The position numbers and the translations under genes were made by a program. Shown here piece by piece: positions 9,179 to 17,417 of a stretch of DNA of 47,476 nt; the stretch's first letter is position 1, and the number at the start of each line of letters is the position of its first letter. Origin of the DNA: Tannerellaceae bacterium (GTDB lineage Bacteria; Bacteroidota; Bacteroidia; Bacteroidales; Tannerellaceae); NCBI GenBank assembly GCA_031264865.1, contig JAISDJ010000128.1, positions 1 to 47,476 on the forward strand. The letters are read 5' to 3'. Under the pieces are notes generated by a model. The model was given only the letters and a program-made list of their open reading frames with translations. It made no database searches and was not told where the DNA came from.

Positions 9179-9710
9179 AAAAGCGTGGGAACTGAAAACT
9201 TATCAGATTCTCGGGCTCTGGTAAACCTTTTTCCATGATAAGTATAAACAGCCCACGCCTATAAGGGCGAAGGCGTTTAATACATTCATCTTTGGAAGTT
9301 TTGAAATTTACCAGATTTCGAGAACCAAGATAATGTTTAAACGCTTCGGTTATTATTTCGATATTTTATCGTTAACAAATATAGAAAAAATAATAATACA
9401 AAAAACGTCCGGCAACATTAGTGATCAGACGTTTATTAATATTTTTACGTATTATTTCTTATTTACAACCCTGATTTTTAGACAAGTAGTCACTGCATCA
9501 ATTTGCACGAATATATACATAGATATCCTGGCCTTCATAACTATTTACGAAATAACCTGTCAACATAGTTAATAATACAGATCTAATTTGTGTATTATCT
9601 CCATATTCCTTTTAAAGTATTTCTTAATCAGCTCATGCATTATATCTCCGTTTCTTATTTGAATGTTAAAAAACGTTTGCCATTAAATTACATTTATAAA
9701 GGAATATTAT
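9179..9710. other. AT-rich intergenic region, no convincing full gene
   Basis: This 532-bp stretch lies between the ECF sigma gene and the HTCS gene, both on the minus strand. A 7-bp stem (9403-9409 with 9428-9434, AAACGTC/GACGTTT) followed by T residues on the minus strand may be a weak terminator for the sigma transcript. A match to the Bacteroidetes -7 box (TATATTTG, minus, 9376-9383) could serve the HTCS gene with a leader near 190 nt. A 23-codon minus reading frame at 9569-9640 begins MHELIKKYF, which recalls FecR anti-sigma N-termini but stops early. Plus-strand open frames here have no recognisable composition. Confidence 0.5.
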
Positions 9711-10274
9711 TTAATAAACAGTCAAGAAAAGTAGTAATGGAAGATAATCTTTTAATTCGATCCGAAGTTTTTTCAGTGCTATGGCCATTTGATTCTCTAC
9801 CGTATTAACAGAAATATTCAGTTCTCCAGCTATTTCACGATATTTCTTTCCTTCAATACGACTCTTGATGAATATTTCCCGGCAGCGTTTGGGTAATTTA
9901 TTTATGGCATTGGTAAGAAACTGTTCTATTTCTTCATCCGAAACAAAGGCTCTGTTAAATTCTTCCAAAGAAGTAAGTTTTAAGGATAGCTCTTGTTGAA
10001 ATTCATCGGCTACAATTCTATGACGGAGATGGTCAATGCATTTATTCTTTACTAAAGAAAATAAATAAGCAGTAAGACTGATTTGTATATTCAGGACTTC
10101 TCGTTTTTCCCAAAGCAATAAAAAAACATCCTGTACTATATTTTCGGCATCGGCGTCAGACATAACATATTCCTTAGCAAAACGATGCAACCGATAGAAA
10201 TAACTAAGGTAAATTCTATCAAAATCATTCTGTATACAATCTGTATGAACCACCGAATTTCCTTTAAACATCAA
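9711..10274 (-). CDS. ECF RNA polymerase sigma-70 factor (Bacteroidetes expansion type)
   Basis: 187 residues. Region 2 spans about 15-85 (FYRLHRFAKEYV, DAENIVQDVFLLLWEKRE, SLVKNKCIDHLR). Region 4 spans about 120-175 (LPKRCREIFIKSRIEGKKYREIAGELNISVNTVENQMAIALKKLR), a clear helix-turn-helix that reads -35 elements. Such factors in this phylum are usually followed by a FecR-type anti-sigma gene and a SusC/SusD pair. Here no anti-sigma gene follows and the nearest downstream gene is the HTCS 530 bp away, so its control and targets are open. The start could also be Met2. A TAnnTTTG match lies upstream at 10324-10331. Confidence 0.93.
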   Translation of the reverse strand: MMFKGNSVVHTDCIQNDFDRIYLSYFYRLHRFAKEYVMSDADAENIVQDVFLLLWEKREVLNIQISLTAYLFSLVKNKCIDHLRHRIVADEFQQELSLKLTSLEEFNRAFVSDEEIEQFLTNAINKLPKRCREIFIKSRIEGKKYREIAGELNISVNTVENQMAIALKKLRIELKDYLPLLLFLTVY

Positions 10275-10662
10275 TAAATTGTTAAATACTTCTTCATTAA
10301 CCCATAAACAACTATCAGTTCTTCAAATTTAGCCCCTCCTTTTTGTCATATTGATAACAAAAATAACAAAAATAATAAAACAGCAAATAAATTTATCAAT
10401 AAAACCTTTCATTATTATTCTACAATAAAAAAGAACAGAGAGTTTCATCGCCGTTGAAAATTTCATAGTAAAGAGACAATGCGAAGTTATATGTTATTTG
10501 TTACCCAAATTTGAGAAGATAAGTATCACCTGAAAAAAGATTGTGATCCTTTTGGAATAGATTAAATTGATAAGTGGATTGATAAACTTTATAAACATAC
10601 GGATTGTTTATTCAATAGGTACTATTATATTTATCAAAAACTTATAAAAGTTTGTGTACGCC
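10275..10662. other. Divergent intergenic region between sigma factor and carboxylase operon
   Basis: A 388-bp AT-rich region that must hold both divergent promoters. On the minus strand TAAATTTG (10324-10331) matches the Bacteroidetes -7 consensus and would give the sigma gene a leader of about 45 nt. No equally good box is seen for the plus-strand operon; the stretch 10570-10650 is very AT-rich. No reading frame, RNA gene or repeat is recognisable. Confidence 0.4.
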
Positions 10663-12207
10663 ATGAAAGAAAAGATTGAGCAATTAAATGCCCTAAATCA
10701 GCAAGCTGAGTTAGGAGGCGGGGAAGCCCGTATTGAAAAGCAACATGCGGCAGGTAAATTAACTGCCCGAGAACGGATCGAATTACTATTGGAAAAAGGA
10801 ACGTTTGTCGAAATAGACAAATTTGTTACTCATCAATGTCATGATTTTGATCTGGAGAAACAACGCCCCTTAGGTGACGGGGTAGTAACTGGGTATGGTA
10901 TTATCGGTAAACGAACCGTTTTTGTTTTCGCACAAGATTTTACCGTTTTTGGGGGAGCTTTGTCTGAAACATATGCTCGTAAGATATGTAAAATCATGGA
11001 TATGGCGATGCAATTGGGTGCCCCGGTTATCGGATTGAACGATTCGGGAGGCGCTCGTATACAGGAAGGTGTACGTTCATTGGCCGGATATGCGGAAATA
11101 TTTCTTCGTAATTCGTTAGCGTCGGGCGTCATTCCTCAAATCAGTGCCATTATGGGACCGTGTGCCGGTGGAGCAGTCTACTCTCCTGCCCTTACCGATT
11201 TTATTTTTATGGTGAAAGAAAGCAGTTATATGTTTATTACCGGACCTGATGTAGTTAAGAGCGTGACACAAGAAGATGTTACTAAAAACGAATTGGGAGG
11301 GTCGGATATTCATACGTCTAAATCCGGTGTCGCTCACTTCTCCGCTGATAATGATATCGATTGTATTTTAAAGATACGGGAATTATTATCTTTTCTTCCT
11401 ACTAATAATATGGAAGAACCCCCGTTTGTACCAACTACCGACAGTCCAAACAGAATTGACACAAAGTTGGATGATTTAATACCGCCCAATCCGAATCAAC
11501 CTTATGATATGATAGAGCTAATTACTTCTGTTGCTGATGATCAAAATTTCTTTGAAATACAAGAAGATTATGCTAAAAATATAGTAATCGGTTATATTCG
11601 TTTGAACGGTAAAACAATCGGAGTGGTAGCCAACCAGCCATCAGCCTTAGCCGGGACGTTAGATATTAACGCTTCCGTCAAAGCAGCGCGTTTCGTTCGT
11701 TTCTGTGATGCATTTAATATCCCTCTCCTCACATTTGTTGATGTACCGGGATTTTTGCCCGGCATAAACCAGGAATACGATGGTATCATACGACACGGCG
11801 CCAAATTACTTTATGCCTATTGCGAAGCTACTGTTCCTAAGGTAACAATCATAACCCGTAAGGCTTATGGAGGAGCATACGATGTGATGAGCTCCAAGCA
11901 TATCCGCGGAGATATCAACTTCGCTTATCCCACTGCCGAAATTGCAGTCATGGGTGCAGATGGCGCTGTTAATATTTTATTCCGAAAAGAAATTGCTACA
12001 GCTAAAGATGTAGAGGCAAAACGGAAAGAGCTACAAGATGATTATCGGGAAAAATTCGCCAATCCCTACCGGGCGGCAGAATTAGGTTATGTGGATGAAA
12101 TCATCGAACCATCGGTAACACGCCCCCGATTGGTCCGCAGCTTTGAACTTCTAGCTAATAAACGGCAATCCAATCCACCGAAAAAACATTCCAACCTTCC
12201 GCTTTAA
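10663..12207 (+). CDS. Acyl-CoA (propionyl-/methylmalonyl-CoA type) carboxylase carboxyltransferase subunit
   Basis: About 514 residues. This is the PccB/MmdA-type carboxyltransferase with N- and C-terminal crotonase-fold halves: the start motif [23 protein letters not shown], the acyl-CoA region [23 protein letters not shown], oxyanion glycine stretches ([12 protein letters not shown], and [14 protein letters not shown] in the second half), and the family ending [11 protein letters not shown]. It moves carboxyl between carboxybiotin and propionyl- or methylmalonyl-CoA, in the succinate-propionate route typical of these anaerobes. Direction and acyl chain are not decided by the sequence. An open frame extends to a GTG at 10654, but the ATG at 10663 matches family N-termini. 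Biotin carboxylase and biotin carrier genes follow in the same operon. Confidence 0.93.
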   Translation: MKEKIEQLNALNQQAELGGGEARIEKQHAAGKLTARERIELLLEKGTFVEIDKFVTHQCHDFDLEKQRPLGDGVVTGYGIIGKRTVFVFAQDFTVFGGALSETYARKICKIMDMAMQLGAPVIGLNDSGGARIQEGVRSLAGYAEIFLRNSLASGVIPQISAIMGPCAGGAVYSPALTDFIFMVKESSYMFITGPDVVKSVTQEDVTKNELGGSDIHTSKSGVAHFSADNDIDCILKIRELLSFLPTNNMEEPPFVPTTDSPNRIDTKLDDLIPPNPNQPYDMIELITSVADDQNFFEIQEDYAKNIVIGYIRLNGKTIGVVANQPSALAGTLDINASVKAARFVRFCDAFNIPLLTFVDVPGFLPGINQEYDGIIRHGAKLLYAYCEATVPKVTIITRKAYGGAYDVMSSKHIRGDINFAYPTAEIAVMGADGAVNILFRKEIATAKDVEAKRKELQDDYREKFANPYRAAELGYVDEIIEPSVTRPRLVRSFELLANKRQSNPPKKHSNLPL

Positions 12208-12246
12208 CGAAAAGCAGAGCATCATGAATCATTAAATAGTAAAAAG

Positions 12247-13758
12247 ATGATAAGAAAAGTATTAGTAGCGAACCGCGGCGAAATAGCCATGCGCATATTT
12301 CGTACCTGCCGCGTGATGAATATACCCACTGTGGCTATCTATACTCATGTAGACCGTGGCGCCTTACATGTAAGATATGCCGAAGAAGCTTACTGTATTT
12401 CGGAAAATATGGAAGATACCTCCTATCTGAAACCGGATTTAATCCTCGAAATAGCAAAGAAAACGAGAGCGGCCATTCATCCGGGATATGGTTTTCTGTC
12501 TGAAAACGCAGACTTTGCCCACCGCTGCGAAGAAGAAGGCGTTATCTTTATCGGGCCAAGCTCTGGTGTAATTAGGCAAATGGGATTAAAAACGGAAGCG
12601 CGTAAAATAATGAAAGCAGCCGGCGTCCCGGTAGTGCCCGGAACGGAAGAGCCTGTCACCAACCTGGAAGAAGTAAAGGTATTGGCCAAAGAAATAGGCT
12701 ACCCGATTATGCTGAAAGCCGCCGCCGGAGGTGGAGGTAAAGGCATGCGTCTGGTACGTGAAGAGGCCGAACTGGATGCCGCCTTCCGTATGTCGCGCTC
12801 CGAAGCAGCCAATTCGTTCGGAAATGATTCGGTATACATCGAAAAATACATTGAACATCCGCACCATATAGAAGTACAGGTGTTGGGAGACAAATATGGC
12901 AATGTAATTCATTTATACGAACGGGAATGTTCTATCCAACGCAGAAACCAGAAAGTAATAGAAGAAGCCCCTTCTCCTTTCATCAAGAAAGAGACGCGGC
13001 AGAAAATGCTCGCTATCGCCGTAGAAGCGTGCAAGAAGATAGGATACTACAGCGCCGGCACATTGGAATTTATGATGGATAAAGACCAGAACTTCTATTT
13101 CCTGGAAATGAATACCCGTTTGCAGGTAGAACATCCGGTTACCGAAGCCTGTACGGGGGTAGACATCGTACGCGATATGATACTGGTAGCTTCAGGCAAT
13201 CGCCTTCCTTACAAACAGGAAGACATCGAATTCAGAGGCGCCGCTATTGAATGTCGTATTTATGCCGAAGATCCCGCGAATAATTTCATGCCTTCACCCG
13301 GTATCATAAAAGTAAGGGAAGCACCGGAAGGACGTAACCTTCGTTTGGATAGCGCTGCTTATGCAGGGTTTGAAGTTTCGCTTCACTACGACCCGATGAT
13401 AGCCAAACTATGTTCCTGGGGGCGTAACCGCGAGTCGGCCATATCCAATATGGTACGCGCGTTGCGCGAATACAAAATGTTAGGGATAAAAACGACTATT
13501 CCTTTTCATTTAAGCGTATTGCACAACAAAACATTTTTGAAAGGCGATTATGATACGACCTTTATCGATACGAAATTCGATAAGGAAGACCTGACGCGAA
13601 AGAAGAACAGCGACCCGACCATAGCCGTTATCGCTGCTGCTCTAAAACACTTTGAAGAGGAAAAAGAAGCCGCCGCCCGTGCAACAACCGTTCCGCTGGT
13701 AGGTGAATCGCTCTGGAAACATTATGGTAAATTACAAATGTCAGCTAATAATTTTTAG
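12247..13758 (+). CDS. Biotin carboxylase subunit of acyl-CoA carboxylase
   Basis: 503 residues, the usual length for AccC/PccA-type biotin carboxylases. It opens with the family sequence KVLVANRGEIAMRIFRTCR, has the ATP-grasp glycine loop AAAGGGGKGMRLV, the catalytic region EMNTRLQVEHPVTE, and the C-terminal domain IECRIYAEDPANNFMPSPG. It carboxylates biotin on the carrier protein using ATP and bicarbonate. It starts 39 bp after the carboxyltransferase gene and its stop is 3 bp before the carrier gene. The operon is therefore complete for a three-part biotin-dependent carboxylase rather than a sodium-pumping decarboxylase, which would need membrane subunits not seen here. Confidence 0.94.
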   Translation: MIRKVLVANRGEIAMRIFRTCRVMNIPTVAIYTHVDRGALHVRYAEEAYCISENMEDTSYLKPDLILEIAKKTRAAIHPGYGFLSENADFAHRCEEEGVIFIGPSSGVIRQMGLKTEARKIMKAAGVPVVPGTEEPVTNLEEVKVLAKEIGYPIMLKAAAGGGGKGMRLVREEAELDAAFRMSRSEAANSFGNDSVYIEKYIEHPHHIEVQVLGDKYGNVIHLYERECSIQRRNQKVIEEAPSPFIKKETRQKMLAIAVEACKKIGYYSAGTLEFMMDKDQNFYFLEMNTRLQVEHPVTEACTGVDIVRDMILVASGNRLPYKQEDIEFRGAAIECRIYAEDPANNFMPSPGIIKVREAPEGRNLRLDSAAYAGFEVSLHYDPMIAKLCSWGRNRESAISNMVRALREYKMLGIKTTIPFHLSVLHNKTFLKGDYDTTFIDTKFDKEDLTRKKNSDPTIAVIAAALKHFEEEKEAAARATTVPLVGESLWKHYGKLQMSANNF

Positions 13759-13761
13759 ATT

Positions 13762-14301
13762 ATGGAAAAAGACGTTATGCCTAAAGCGTTAGCAACTTAT
13801 TTTGCTACAGTAAATGATATGCCCGATACGGAATATAAAATTGAAATACTCGAAGACGGAGCTACCAAAAAGTTATCTGTAAACGGAGTTATCTATGAGG
13901 TTGATTATAATGTAGGGGGTGATACCATTTATTCCATTATTTTGAATAACCGTTCTCATGGCGTACAAATATCCGGTATTGGAGACTCGGAATACGAAGT
14001 GAAAAACAGAGGCGATTTATTTCAAATAAGAGTAATTGACGAATTAAAAAAGATGCGCATGGCACGTACACAGTCTGTGGTTGTTGGCCGGCAAGTTATT
14101 ACAGCGCAAATGCCGGGCGTGATACTAAAAATATATGTAAAAGAAGGAGACGAAGTAAAAGCCGGCGACCCACTTTGCGTATTAGTTGCCATGAAAATGG
14201 AAAATGAAATTCGCAGTCCGATCGACGGTATTATAAAAGAAATATATATTAATGAGGCAGACAAAATGTCGGTAGGCGATAAAATGATAATAGTGGAATA
14301 A
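13762..14301 (+). CDS. Biotin carboxyl carrier (biotin/lipoyl attachment) protein
   Basis: 179 residues. The last 75 residues form a biotinyl domain ([27 protein letters not shown]), with the biotinylated lysine in the AMKM motif at Lys145. The first 100 residues form a small beta-rich domain ([18 protein letters not shown]) typical of stand-alone carriers paired with PccB-like subunits in Bacteroidales. It carries carboxybiotin between the two enzymes encoded upstream. It is the last gene of the operon, and a terminator follows 24 bp later. Confidence 0.93.
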   Translation: MEKDVMPKALATYFATVNDMPDTEYKIEILEDGATKKLSVNGVIYEVDYNVGGDTIYSIILNNRSHGVQISGIGDSEYEVKNRGDLFQIRVIDELKKMRMARTQSVVVGRQVITAQMPGVILKIYVKEGDEVKAGDPLCVLVAMKMENEIRSPIDGIIKEIYINEADKMSVGDKMIIVE

Positions 14302-14325
14302 GGTCTAAACTATGATATACCTGTT

Positions 14326-14367
14326 AAACCGAATCAACTGCATACATCATTCGGTTGATTCGGTTTT
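14326..14367 (+). terminator. Rho-independent terminator of the carboxylase operon
   Basis: A perfect 13-bp stem (14326-14338 with 14354-14366, AAACCGAATCAAC) with a 15-nt loop ends in TTTT. It lies 24 bp after the biotin carrier stop. Confidence 0.82.
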
Positions 14368-14401
14368 CAACCATTATTAGGTTTCATCTGTAAAGAGATA
14401 A

Positions 14402-14502
14402 AAAAAACTATATGATAAAGTGTAGCCTGTTTTGCAGATTCACTTCAGCCATACCACCGTCTATATCAAGGTAGAGGAGGCTCATATCCGGATAACATTT
14501 CT
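14402..14502. repeat. Left 101-bp direct repeat (target duplication of the composite element)
   Basis: These 101 bp match 17418-17518 at all but two positions. The right copy is the true 3' end of the activase gene; the left copy is a detached duplicate carrying its last codons and stop (minus strand). The repeats touch the outer ends of the IS-flanked segment (14503 and 17417) exactly. That is what a target-site duplication looks like. IS1634 and its relatives are known for unusually long, variable target duplications. Confidence 0.8.
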
Positions 14503-15211
14503 CCTGTCTTGTGCGCTTTTTCCCATTAATATCTATAATTGTCTAATAATAAGTATTTCAACAACTATTTCACTGCAAAAATGGGTGTCTCGTGTTATCT
14601 TTGGACATGTTTGTGCGGAAAGAATATAATAAAAGTGGCAGTACGAGTATCCAGATTCTTCAAAAAGTTAGGGACTTAGGAAGTTGGGAAGACAAGTGAG
14701 ATCAGAGAAATTGGCCAAAGTCAATATTAACCTGGGGATATAACAAATATTTCAAAATGGAGGAGATATAAAGATTGAAATTGATTATCAGAAATATCAC
14801 CAGGATGCCCCAATGGATGGTAATTAAAGGCTACATCACCGATACGAGTTTGCCTGCAAAAGAAGTTATCAGCAACTACCGCGAGTTATGGCATATTGAA
14901 TAGGCTTTCCGTATATCTAAAACAGATTTGCAAATAAGACCCATATTCCACAAGTTAAGAAATAGAATAGAAGTTCATATTTGTATCTCCTTTATGGCCT
15001 ACCTCATTTATAAAGAATGTTACTACATATAAATAAGCTGGATATATCAGTTACAACAGTTATTGAACAAATAAACAAGATGTTTGAAATTCTTATACCT
15101 GGCAATAAGGAAGAAACAAAACGTTTCAGACCTGCCAACAGTCCGATTGAGCAAAAAATAGAAGACACTATCAGACTTTTCTAAATTTGTGTGACTTTCG
15201 TACAAAACAGG
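14503..15211 (+). mobile_element. IS1634-family-like element, left copy, internally deleted
   Basis: A 709-bp remnant with both ends present. The left end CCTGTCTTGTGCG (14503-14515) matches the inverted right end CCTGTTTTGTACG (from 15211) at 11 of 13 positions. A transposase start is visible at ATG 14607 (MFVRKEYNKSGSTSIQIL, then a stop after about 28 codons). After a large internal deletion, the C-terminal region resumes near 14775 (IEIDYQKYHQDAPMDG, SNYRELWHIE, ISKTDLQIRPIF, LRNRIE) and ends near 15184, broken by a one-base insertion and in-frame stops. The IS4-superfamily DDE transposases of the IS1634 group carry exactly this YRELW-IE-FR-SKTDL block. A full element should be about 1.7-2 kb, so this copy cannot make transposase. 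Confidence 0.75.
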
Positions 15212-15240
15212 AAAATGTCGCATGAGCCATTTTCAATAGA

Positions 15241-15276
15241 AAAAGAGGATGCGCCACTTTTGACATACCCTCTTTT
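15241..15276 (+). terminator. Hairpin with T-run between left IS and cargo
   Basis: Stem AAAAGAGG (15241-15248) pairs with CCTCTTTT (15269-15276), and an imperfect inner stem closes on CTTT. It would act as a terminator on the plus strand, shielding the cargo from IS read-through. Confidence 0.5.
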
Positions 15277-15303
15277 GGTGACAAGGTGGGGAGTTGAACC
15301 CCA
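15276..15303 (-). other. tRNA-like 3' end fragment (T-arm, acceptor strand, CCA)
   Basis: Read on the minus strand, a 5-bp T-stem (TGGGG/CCCCA) holds the loop TTCAACT, which satisfies the TTCRANY rule. It is followed by a 7-nt acceptor-like strand CCTTGTC, an A, then CCA. The complementary 5' acceptor strand (GACAAGG) and a D-arm are not found upstream, so this is no functional tRNA. A 3' tRNA fragment of this type is what an old integration site leaves behind. Chance resemblance is possible. Confidence 0.3.
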
Positions 15304-15353
15304 AGGCAACAGGTGTTTTACCTTAAACTTAAAGGTGTATATCTTTAGATTCT

Positions 15354-15620
15354 TCAGGATATAAAGCAGGCACTATCAGACCATGCCATAGCCACCCCTG
15401 TTCTTACCCATAGTTTATTCTTTTCCATACGCTGTTCTCCTCTCTTATTTAAAAGATCAATAATGTTATTAACAAAATTGAATGTCCCAAAAAATCCAGT
15501 CGCTAAACTGAATATTCCAGGCAGAACCCCAAATATCAAAGATACACAATATAATAAAGCTACTAAACCCCAAATGAGTATTCGACAAAGGTAGGAATTA
15601 TTTGCGTAACTTTGTGGCAA
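15354..15620 (-). CDS. Possible small hydrophobic membrane protein
   Basis: An 88-residue open frame whose first 45 residues hold two strongly hydrophobic stretches (about 13-30, ILIWGLVALLYCVSLIFG, and 32-47, LPGIFSLATGFFGTF), followed by a basic tail. I do not recognise a family. The hydrophobic, regular composition argues for a real membrane peptide. Against it, the ATG at 15620 overlaps the divergent nuclease promoter region, and a TAnnTTTG box on this strand (15586-15593) lies inside the frame, after which no in-frame ATG remains ahead of the hydrophobic part. It may be a decayed gene or a chance frame. Confidence 0.35.
   Translation of the reverse strand: MPQSYANNSYLCRILIWGLVALLYCVSLIFGVLPGIFSLATGFFGTFNFVNNIIDLLNKRGEQRMEKNKLWVRTGVAMAWSDSACFIS
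15586..15614. promoter_or_regulatory. Back-to-back -7 boxes at the start of the nuclease cassette
   Basis: On the plus strand TAACTTTG (15607-15614) matches the Bacteroidetes -7 consensus TAnnTTTG and would start transcription about 12 nt before the nuclease ATG at 15633. On the minus strand TACCTTTG (15586-15593) matches the same consensus in the opposite direction. Neither has a -33 TTTG at ideal spacing. Confidence 0.45.
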
Positions 15621-15632
15621 ATAGATAAATCT

Positions 15633-16478
15633 ATGGAAGAGTGGATAAAAGTTTTAGAAGATAAATTTGCTCATTGTGAAAGTCAGATGCGTACAGTTTC
15701 CTCAAAACTATACGATTTTAATTGTGGTATAGGAGAATTAGATAATATTGAAAAAGATTTTGCTGATTATTGGACGCATGAGTATTTATATAGAATGTAT
15801 AATATCATTTGTTGCTATTTGGAATTATTAAATCTCAATGAATATTTAAAAAAGTTCAAACTAATTTACGATCCAATTATAAAAGACCGTTCAAAAGTTT
15901 TAAAATTTGGCACTATACCACTAAGAGATGGAGAGTACGAAGATGATTTCCAATTGTTAATTGATTAGGATAAATTTTTAGAACCGATAGGTTTGTTTCA
16001 TAGCGTTGAATCATCCCAACGCAACGCTCTGAAAAGATTATTGGAATTTCTTGAATGCACCAATGAAATTATTAAGATAACAAAAACAAAAGTGACAAGG
16101 GAAGAAGGCATTAATGCAGTTATAAGAGACATCGCAAAATTTTATTATTCCGACGTCACTGTGTACTCCGAAGGATATTTTGTTCATCAATTCAAGCATT
16201 ACAGACCTGATGTTATAATTAAAGAAATTGCTACATCGATTGAGTATAAGTTGATTCGTCAAGATAAAGAAATAGGTATCAAATTGGATGAGCTTATAAT
16301 TGATGCCAAGCGGTATACAGGAAATAGCAGAAATAAATTTTGCGTGGCTGTGTTTTGTTTGTCTCAGGATGTAAAGCACACAAAGAAAGAGATTACAAGG
16401 GAATGGAATAATATGCACTTTCCCAATAGTTGGGAATTAGTTGTTATTACTGATGTTAAAATAGAATCAGAAAAATAA
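15633..16478 (+). pseudogene. PD-(D/E)XK nuclease-domain protein interrupted by an in-frame amber codon
   Basis: One reading frame runs from ATG 15633 to 16478 (281 codons before the stop) with a single TAG at 15966-15968. The two halves are in the same frame, and the sequence reads smoothly through the TAG (QLLID, stop, DKFLEPIGLFHSVESS). The N-terminal half is helical and unrecognised. The C-terminal half has a PD-(D/E)XK nuclease core: RPDVIIKEIATSIEYK gives PD then E-x-K (about residues 192-205), followed by IDAKRYTG. The fold resembles restriction-like nucleases often found as the C-terminal part of defence proteins. The gene upstream of the TAG is under a TAnnTTTG box, and the partner gene starts 12 bp after the stop. 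The amber codon is most simply a nonsense mutation; read-through or suppression is possible. No internal ATG precedes the nuclease core closely, only TTG 15993. Confidence 0.65.
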
Positions 16479-16490
16479 AAATATATCATT

Positions 16491-16988
16491 ATGGAATTGT
16501 TTCATACAACAAAATGTGTTTATAATATTGGGGATATAATCAAAATCGCTAATTTTACTGGAGATTACTGTAATTATCATATCAATAGTAATAATAGCTG
16601 GATTAATGATTTCTTGGATGAAACTAAACCCGCTGAAGAACCTCCGAGAAGAAAGTGCATCTATTCTTTTTCTTTGTTACGTCATTGTGCAGCTTATATC
16701 GGGCAACGAGAGGATGCTACTGAATATAATTTTTACAAAATAGAGATTAACGCACAGGCTGCTCATCCTATGTGTTTGACTGATGTAATAAGAAAAGCAC
16801 CAAACACAGGTTTACGAACGAAACTACGTAGTGAGTATTGGCATCCGACAAAAAAATGGAGGTTTAAAGAATTTCTTGGAACAGAAATGGTCATTCTTGA
16901 AAAAATAGAAACAATACCTCCTGGTTGGTTCTTCATACAAGACGATTATTCCTTTGATATAAAAACTGCAAAACGGATGGAAATATAA
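16491..16988 (+). CDS. Unidentified cytosolic protein, DUF2441-like
   Basis: 165 residues with no signal peptide or membrane segment. The pattern (start MELFHTT, a central PRRKCIYSFS, FYKIEINAQAAHPMCLTD, SEYWHPTKKWRFKEFLGTEMVILEKI) resembles DUF2441-type small proteins, some of which are thought to share the ADP-ribosyltransferase fold; I hold this weakly. It begins 12 bp after the nuclease gene and is clearly its operon partner. Its last few codons (from about 16971) overlap sequence shared with the right IS remnant, so the natural C-terminus may have been replaced or trimmed by the IS junction. A nuclease plus partner pair on a mobile unit suggests a defence or toxin-type role, which is inference only. 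Confidence 0.6.
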   Translation: MELFHTTKCVYNIGDIIKIANFTGDYCNYHINSNNSWINDFLDETKPAEEPPRRKCIYSFSLLRHCAAYIGQREDATEYNFYKIEINAQAAHPMCLTDVIRKAPNTGLRTKLRSEYWHPTKKWRFKEFLGTEMVILEKIETIPPGWFFIQDDYSFDIKTAKRMEI

Positions 16989-17417
16989 CGATTGAAATTG
17001 ATTATCAAAAATATCACCAAGATGCCGCAATGGATGGTATTAAAGGCTACATCACCAATACGGGTTTGCCTGCAAAAGAAGTTATCAGCAACTACCGGGA
17101 GTTATGGCATATTGAAAGGGTTCTCCGTATATCTAAAACAGATTTGTAAATAAGACCCATATTCCACAGGTTAAGAAACAGAATAGAAGCCCATATTGCA
17201 TCTCCTTCATGGCCTATCTCATTTATAAAGAATTTGAACGGTTATTACATATAAATTAACTGCAGCTATTGAACAAATAAACAAGATGTTTGAAATTCTT
17301 ATACCTGACAAAAAAAGAGATACAAAAACGTTTCAGACCTGCCAACAATCCGATTCAGCAAAAATAGAAGACACTATCAGGCTTTTCTAAATTTGGGCGC
17401 CTTTCGCACAAAACAGG
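16971..17417 (+). mobile_element. IS1634-family-like element, right copy, 5'-truncated
   Basis: Only the last third of the transposase remains: DGNITIEIDYQKYHQDAAMD, IKGYITNTGLPAKEVISNY, RELWHIE, ISKTDL then TAA. Further broken pieces match the end of the left copy through KIEDTIRLF near 17389. The right terminal repeat ends at 17417 (inverted CCTGTTTTGTGCG). It is about 90 percent identical to the left copy, with several indels. It begins within the last codons of the cargo partner gene, with no left end of its own. Confidence 0.72.

Larger units (their letters stand above)
14503..17417. mobile_element. Decayed composite element: IS remnant - cargo - IS remnant
   Basis: Two IS1634-like remnants in the same orientation (14503-15211 and about 16971-17417) bracket about 1.76 kb of AT-rich cargo: a small membrane ORF, a PD-(D/E)XK nuclease gene with an internal amber codon, and a partner gene. 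The outermost ends, CCTGTCTTGTGCG at 14503 and the inverted CCTGTTTTGTGCG at 17417, are intact and abut a 101-bp direct repeat on each side, so the whole unit appears to have inserted as one piece. The repeats agree at 99 of 101 positions, while the two IS remnants agree at only about 90 percent. The composite therefore probably existed, already defective, before this insertion and was moved in trans. Confidence 0.65.

Noticed and set aside
9183-9257. GCGTGGG and CCCACGC as arms of an inverted repeat upstream of the HTCS gene
   Set aside because: Seven-base arms about 60 bp apart with no supporting inner pairing; easily chance.
9333-9808. Two plus-strand frames of 79 and 72 codons
   Set aside because: Low-complexity AT-driven translations; one runs into the sigma factor gene on the opposite strand.
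14432-14629. 65-codon plus-strand frame
   Set aside because: It crosses the duplicated activase tail and the IS left end, and includes the IS transposase start in a different frame.
15966-15968. Pyrrolysine or genome-wide amber recoding
   Set aside because: Other genes in the window end normally at TAG, and nothing suggests pyrrolysine machinery in this lineage.
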